Source: Acidobacteriota bacterium (lineage in GTDB: Bacteria; Acidobacteriota; Vicinamibacteria; Vicinamibacterales; 2-12-FULL-66-21). From it: a stretch of 9,256 nucleotides of DNA. The notes below the pieces were generated by a model. That model had not been told where the DNA came from, searched no databases, and saw only the letters and a list, made by a program, of their open reading frames with translations. The position numbers and the translations under genes were made by a program. Positions within the stretch are counted from its first letter, which is position 1; each line of letters starts with the position of its first letter. The stretch lies in contig JACCXG010000289.1 of assembly GCA_013697225.1 (NCBI GenBank), positions 1-9,256 of the forward strand, written 5' to 3'. Shown one piece after another: positions 6,991 through 9,256 of this stretch.

Positions 6991-8163
6991 GTGCAGAACG
7001 TCCTTCGCGAATCGCGGCGCCTTGCCGCCGTGCAGCTTCCCGTCATCCCCATCGTCGGTCGCTGGATAGCCGAAACACCCGGCACGATTTCGCTGGGGCA
7101 GGGCATCGTGTCCTACGATCCGCCGCCGGAAGTGGGAGAGGCCGTGCGGCGGTTCGGCACGACGACGGCAGATCATCGGTACGGGCCGGTCGAGGGGCTG
7201 CCAGTCTTCGTGGAAGCCATCCAGGCAAAGCTCGCGGCCGAGAATGGCATCACCCTGCGCTCCGGCAGCCGCGTGTTCGTGACGGCCGGGGGAAACCAGG
7301 CGTTCATGAACGCCGTCCTTGCGGTGACCGACCCTGGCGACGAGGTGATCCTGCTCGCCCCCTACTACTTCAACCACGAGATGGCCGTGGTGATGGCCGG
7401 GGCATGCGCAGTCCGGGTACCGACGGATCGCAGCTACCAGCTCGACGTGCAGGCGATTGCCGGGGCCCTGACCCCCCGCACCCGCGCAGTCGTCACCGTT
7501 TCACCCAATAACCCGACAGGAGCCGTGTACCCGGAAGAGGCGCTGCGCGCGGTGAACGCGCTCTGCGAAAGCCGGGGAGTGTTCCACATTCACGACGAGG
7601 CGTACGAGTACTTCACGTACGGAGGGGCGCGGCACTTCTCACCGGGTGGAATCAGCGGGGCGGACCGGCACACGATCTCGCTGTACTCGCTGTCGAAGGC
7701 CTACGCGCTGGCGAGCTGGCGCATCGGGTACATGGTCGTGCCCGAGGGACTCTGGCAAGCCGTCAACAAGATCCAGGACACCCTGCTCATCTGCCCCCCT
7801 GCTGTCTCGCAGCAGGCAGGACGGGCGGCCCTCTCCGTAGGTCGTGGCTACGTGCGCGAGAGGCTGTCGCGGCTCGATGCCATGCGCCGCGCCATCCACC
7901 AGGCGCTCACCGGCGGGGGAGTGCCGTGCGAGCTCGCGGCGGTCGAAGGGGCGTTCTACTACCTGGTGCGGGTGCACTCCAGGCTGGACGCGATGACCCT
8001 GGCCGAGCGGCTCATTCGCGAACATCGCGTGGCGGCCATCCCCGGCTCTGCGTTCGGCGATTCCTCCTCCTGCTCGATCCGGATCTCGTATGGGGCGCTC
8101 GATCCCGGCACTCTGGACGAGGGGCTCAGCCGGTTGGTCACCGGGCTGCGGATGTTGACCTGA
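6991..8163 (+). CDS. PLP-dependent class I/II aminotransferase
   Basis: A 390-aa fold-type I aminotransferase, normal family length. The substrate-end motif ISLGQG (33-38) is followed by TAGGNQAF (98-105) for cofactor phosphate contact, Y125/Y126 stacking near the pyridine ring, SPNNPTG (171-177) with the conserved N174, HDEAYEYF (201-208) with D202 for the ring nitrogen and Y205, the Schiff-base lysine K236 in YSLSKAYALASWRIGY, phosphate-contacting R244, and R364 in SIRISYG for the substrate carboxylate. All catalytic residues are kept, so it should transfer an amino group between an amino acid and a 2-oxo acid in the cytoplasm. The amino-acid specificity cannot be read from sequence; the subgroup resembles aspartate/methionine/aromatic-type enzymes. 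GTG at 6991 gives the usual N-terminus (SRRLAAVQLPVIPIVG); a GTG at 7030 is possible but would remove it. The gene follows DUF1684 by 27 nt. Confidence 0.92.
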   Translation: MQNVLRESRRLAAVQLPVIPIVGRWIAETPGTISLGQGIVSYDPPPEVGEAVRRFGTTTADHRYGPVEGLPVFVEAIQAKLAAENGITLRSGSRVFVTAGGNQAFMNAVLAVTDPGDEVILLAPYYFNHEMAVVMAGACAVRVPTDRSYQLDVQAIAGALTPRTRAVVTVSPNNPTGAVYPEEALRAVNALCESRGVFHIHDEAYEYFTYGGARHFSPGGISGADRHTISLYSLSKAYALASWRIGYMVVPEGLWQAVNKIQDTLLICPPAVSQQAGRAALSVGRGYVRERLSRLDAMRRAIHQALTGGGVPCELAAVEGAFYYLVRVHSRLDAMTLAERLIREHRVAAIPGSAFGDSSSCSIRISYGALDPGTLDEGLSRLVTGLRMLT

Positions 8164-8190
8164 CAGCTCGCTCCATCCACCTGCGACAGT

Positions 8191-8778
8191 TCACGGAACC
8201 GACAGCACCTGGCCCCCTACCGCAAGCGTGCGGGGCCCTCTCCATTCCATGTCCTCCGCGGCGGCTGGGGATGTCAGGACAGTGGCCCGGGTGTCTGCTG
8301 CAACCACCTGCACCCGGGTCTGGTGCCGGTCGGTTGCGAAATAGGCAATCCGCATCCCGTCCGGCGACCACCGCGGACGCGCCAGCGTCAGGTAGCGGTT
8401 CTCCTCAATCGTGGTGTCTACGATTCGCTCGCCGGTGTCGTCGGTGGTAGAGATGACCCAGAGCCCGTCGGGGGCGGTGAAGGCGAGCCGTGTCCCGTCG
8501 GGGGCCCACGCCGGATCGCAGCCGCCGAGGCCGGTCACCACCTTGCGGATCACATCTCCATTGATCAGAAAGATGGTAGTTGGAGGGAGCCTTCTTCCGT
8601 TCCGCTGCATGAGCGCCGCTTCCTGGCGTGGAACCTCGGCGCAGATGGCCAGCTGCCCACCCCAACGGTCGTGAGCCACCACACGCTCGGCTCCGGGCGG
8701 CACGGGGACCTGGGGCTGAGGCGCCGCTGGCGATGCGGCCAGCAGCAATGCCGTTTGGATGATCGCGATGGCTGCCAT
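8191..8778 (-). CDS. Short secreted PD40/TolB-like beta-propeller protein
   Basis: A 195-aa protein with an N-terminal hydrophobic stretch (AAIAIIQTALLLAASPAA, residues 2-19) typical of an exported protein, then a proline-rich linker. Two clear PD40 (WD40-like, TolB-type) repeats follow: DPAWAPDGTRLAF (88-100) and RPRWSPDGMRIAYFA (134-148), with a decayed third at EDMEWRGPRTLAV (175-187). A full propeller needs more blades than these, so the protein is either a fragment of a longer ancestor or part of an assembly. C46 and C87 are the only cysteines. ATG at 8778 is the only in-frame start after an upstream TGA; its ribosome site is poor, a GGAGAAG lying about 20 nt away. The gene converges on the aminotransferase with 27 bp between stop codons. 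Function unknown; periplasmic location inferred. Confidence 0.78.
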   Translation of the reverse strand: MAAIAIIQTALLLAASPAAPQPQVPVPPGAERVVAHDRWGGQLAICAEVPRQEAALMQRNGRRLPPTTIFLINGDVIRKVVTGLGGCDPAWAPDGTRLAFTAPDGLWVISTTDDTGERIVDTTIEENRYLTLARPRWSPDGMRIAYFATDRHQTRVQVVAADTRATVLTSPAAAEDMEWRGPRTLAVGGQVLSVP

Positions 8779-8967
8779 GGTCCGGATGAGAGCAAGTTCT
8801 TCTCCAGCAGTTCAACCGGCGTGTCGTGTATCTGGCGTGTAAATTCTTCCAGCGGGTATCAAAAGGTTGAGCTTCTATTTGGCCGCAGGAGGAGAAACGC
8901 GCCTGATTTCCACGTTTCGCGCTGCAGAGCCGTTGGTGACGAGCTTGCACGCGCCCGCAACAAGACT
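8779..8967. other. Divergent intergenic region, no confident element
   Basis: About 190 bp separating the minus-strand propeller gene from the small plus-strand gene. It is noticeably more AT-rich than its surroundings around 8835-8885, as expected of a promoter region. TTTACA on the minus strand (8838-8843) resembles a -35 box for the propeller gene, but no matching -10 is found at a proper distance. Nothing can be called with confidence. Confidence 0.3.
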
Positions 8968-9174
8968 ATGGCATCTATGGGAATCGTCCTCCGCTGGCGG
9001 GAAGAACCGTTCGACTGCGAGTTCCGGGATGCGGCGGCTGGCGCCGCGTTGAGCGTGTATTCCCAAGGGGAAATGCTCTGGAAAGAGCCGGTCGCCTCGG
9101 CTGCCGATGCCCACGACCGCGCTCGGGAGCTGCGGGCTATGCTCCTGGCGCCCCGTCGCGCCAGGCCCGCCTGA
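8968..9174 (+). CDS. Small protein of unknown function (68 aa)
   Basis: I do not recognise this protein. It reads as plausible coding sequence: an amphipathic strand-like start (GIVLRWREEPFDCEFRD, 5-21), a second strand pair (ALSVYSQGEMLWKEPV, 27-42) and an acidic-basic helix (ADAHDRARELRAMLL, 46-60), ending in a basic tail RRARPA. That pattern of a beta-meander plus helix, with an invariant-looking LWKEPV turn, is common in small uncharacterised cytoplasmic proteins. No signal peptide, membrane segment or metal motif is present. The start is uncertain: ATG at 8968 or 8977, neither with a Shine-Dalgarno. The same frame is open further upstream, but that part is antisense to the propeller gene or intergenic. 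It is divergent from the propeller gene and followed by 52 bp without another gene. Confidence 0.5.
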   Translation: MASMGIVLRWREEPFDCEFRDAAAGAALSVYSQGEMLWKEPVASAADAHDRARELRAMLLAPRRARPA

Positions 9175-9212
9175 CAATCACCAGTCAGGATCGTTCTTCC
9201 CCCTCCCGGGCG

Positions 9213-9218
9213 TACTCT
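9213..9218 (+). promoter_or_regulatory. Possible -10 box before the candidate gene start at 9227
   Basis: TACTCT fits TANNNT and would place the transcription start about 2 nt before the GTG at 9227. No -35 hexamer is evident. Confidence 0.2.
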
Positions 9219-9226
9219 GCCCCTAC

Positions 9227-9256
9227 GTGAGTCTCAGGCGGGTGTTCCTGTGGGGC
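9227..9256 (+). CDS. Possible start of a further gene, cut by the window edge
   Basis: GTG followed by ten open codons reading MSLRRVFLWG, a basic then hydrophobic beginning like that of a signal peptide or membrane protein. There is no Shine-Dalgarno, but a TACTCT hexamer stands at about the position expected for a nearly leaderless transcript. Ten codons are too few to prove a gene. Confidence 0.22.
   Translation, partial: MSLRRVFLWG

Noticed and set aside
6415..7377. Minus-strand open frame (320 codons) across the DUF1684 and aminotransferase genes
   Set aside because: It spans two real genes and their gap in antisense and encodes no recognisable motif.
8211..8237. Imperfect hairpin (GGCCCC pairing with GGGGCC, inner CGC/GCG) as a terminator between the convergent genes
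   Set aside because: It lies inside the 3' end of the propeller coding sequence, has an internal loop and is followed by no T-run on either strand.
8875..9177. Minus-strand 100-codon open frame opposite the small 68-aa gene
   Set aside because: Its translation lacks protein-like patterning compared with the plus-strand frame, though with neither recognised the choice is not certain.

Overview
The window is gene-dense, high-GC bacterial DNA with frequent GTG starts, short intergenic gaps and no recognisable insertion sequences, phage genes, tRNA/rRNA genes or CRISPR repeats. It looks like a chromosomal segment of a free-living bacterium. The gene mix (GntP permease with an M19 dipeptidase, a DUF1684 lipoprotein-like secreted protein, a PD40 propeller protein, a cytoplasmic PAS/GAF hybrid kinase) and a purine-rich AAGGGAG tract resemble soil lineages such as Gemmatimonadota or Acidobacteriota. 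That placement is an impression from gene content, not a measured result.

Left block, minus strand (1-5006), in transcription order: a large soluble hybrid histidine kinase/response regulator (5006-2421); 9 bp later a 62-aa CPXCG zinc-ribbon protein (2411-2223); a 134-bp gap with a striking homopurine/homopyrimidine tract able to form G-quadruplexes on the coding strand; a GntP-family permease (2088-742); and an M19 membrane-dipeptidase-like peptidase whose start overlaps the permease stop by one base (TGATG) and which runs off the left edge. The last two form a tight transport-plus-hydrolysis pair. Kinase and zinc-ribbon gene probably form another unit.

A 208-bp divergent intergenic region (5007-5214) separates this from a plus-strand block: a stand-alone 5'-3' exonuclease of the PolA N-terminal/FEN type (5215-6075), a DUF1684 protein with a signal peptide (6079-6963) and a PLP-dependent class I/II aminotransferase (6991-8163). 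The first two are linked by a Shine-Dalgarno inside the last codons of the exonuclease gene. The aminotransferase has no proper ribosome site but has a TATGCT hexamer exactly where a -10 box would give a leaderless GTG transcript.

Right edge: a short secreted PD40/TolB-like beta-propeller fragment on the minus strand (8778-8191), convergent with the aminotransferase; a divergent gap; a small unrecognised 68-aa protein on the plus strand (about 8968-9174); and a possible GTG gene start at 9227 that leaves the window.

No clearly new multi-gene system is visible. The points most worth a second look are the permease/dipeptidase coupling, the G-quadruplex tract upstream of it, the recurring leaderless-type GTG starts, the stand-alone exonuclease coupled to a DUF1684 gene, and the unrecognised small protein.
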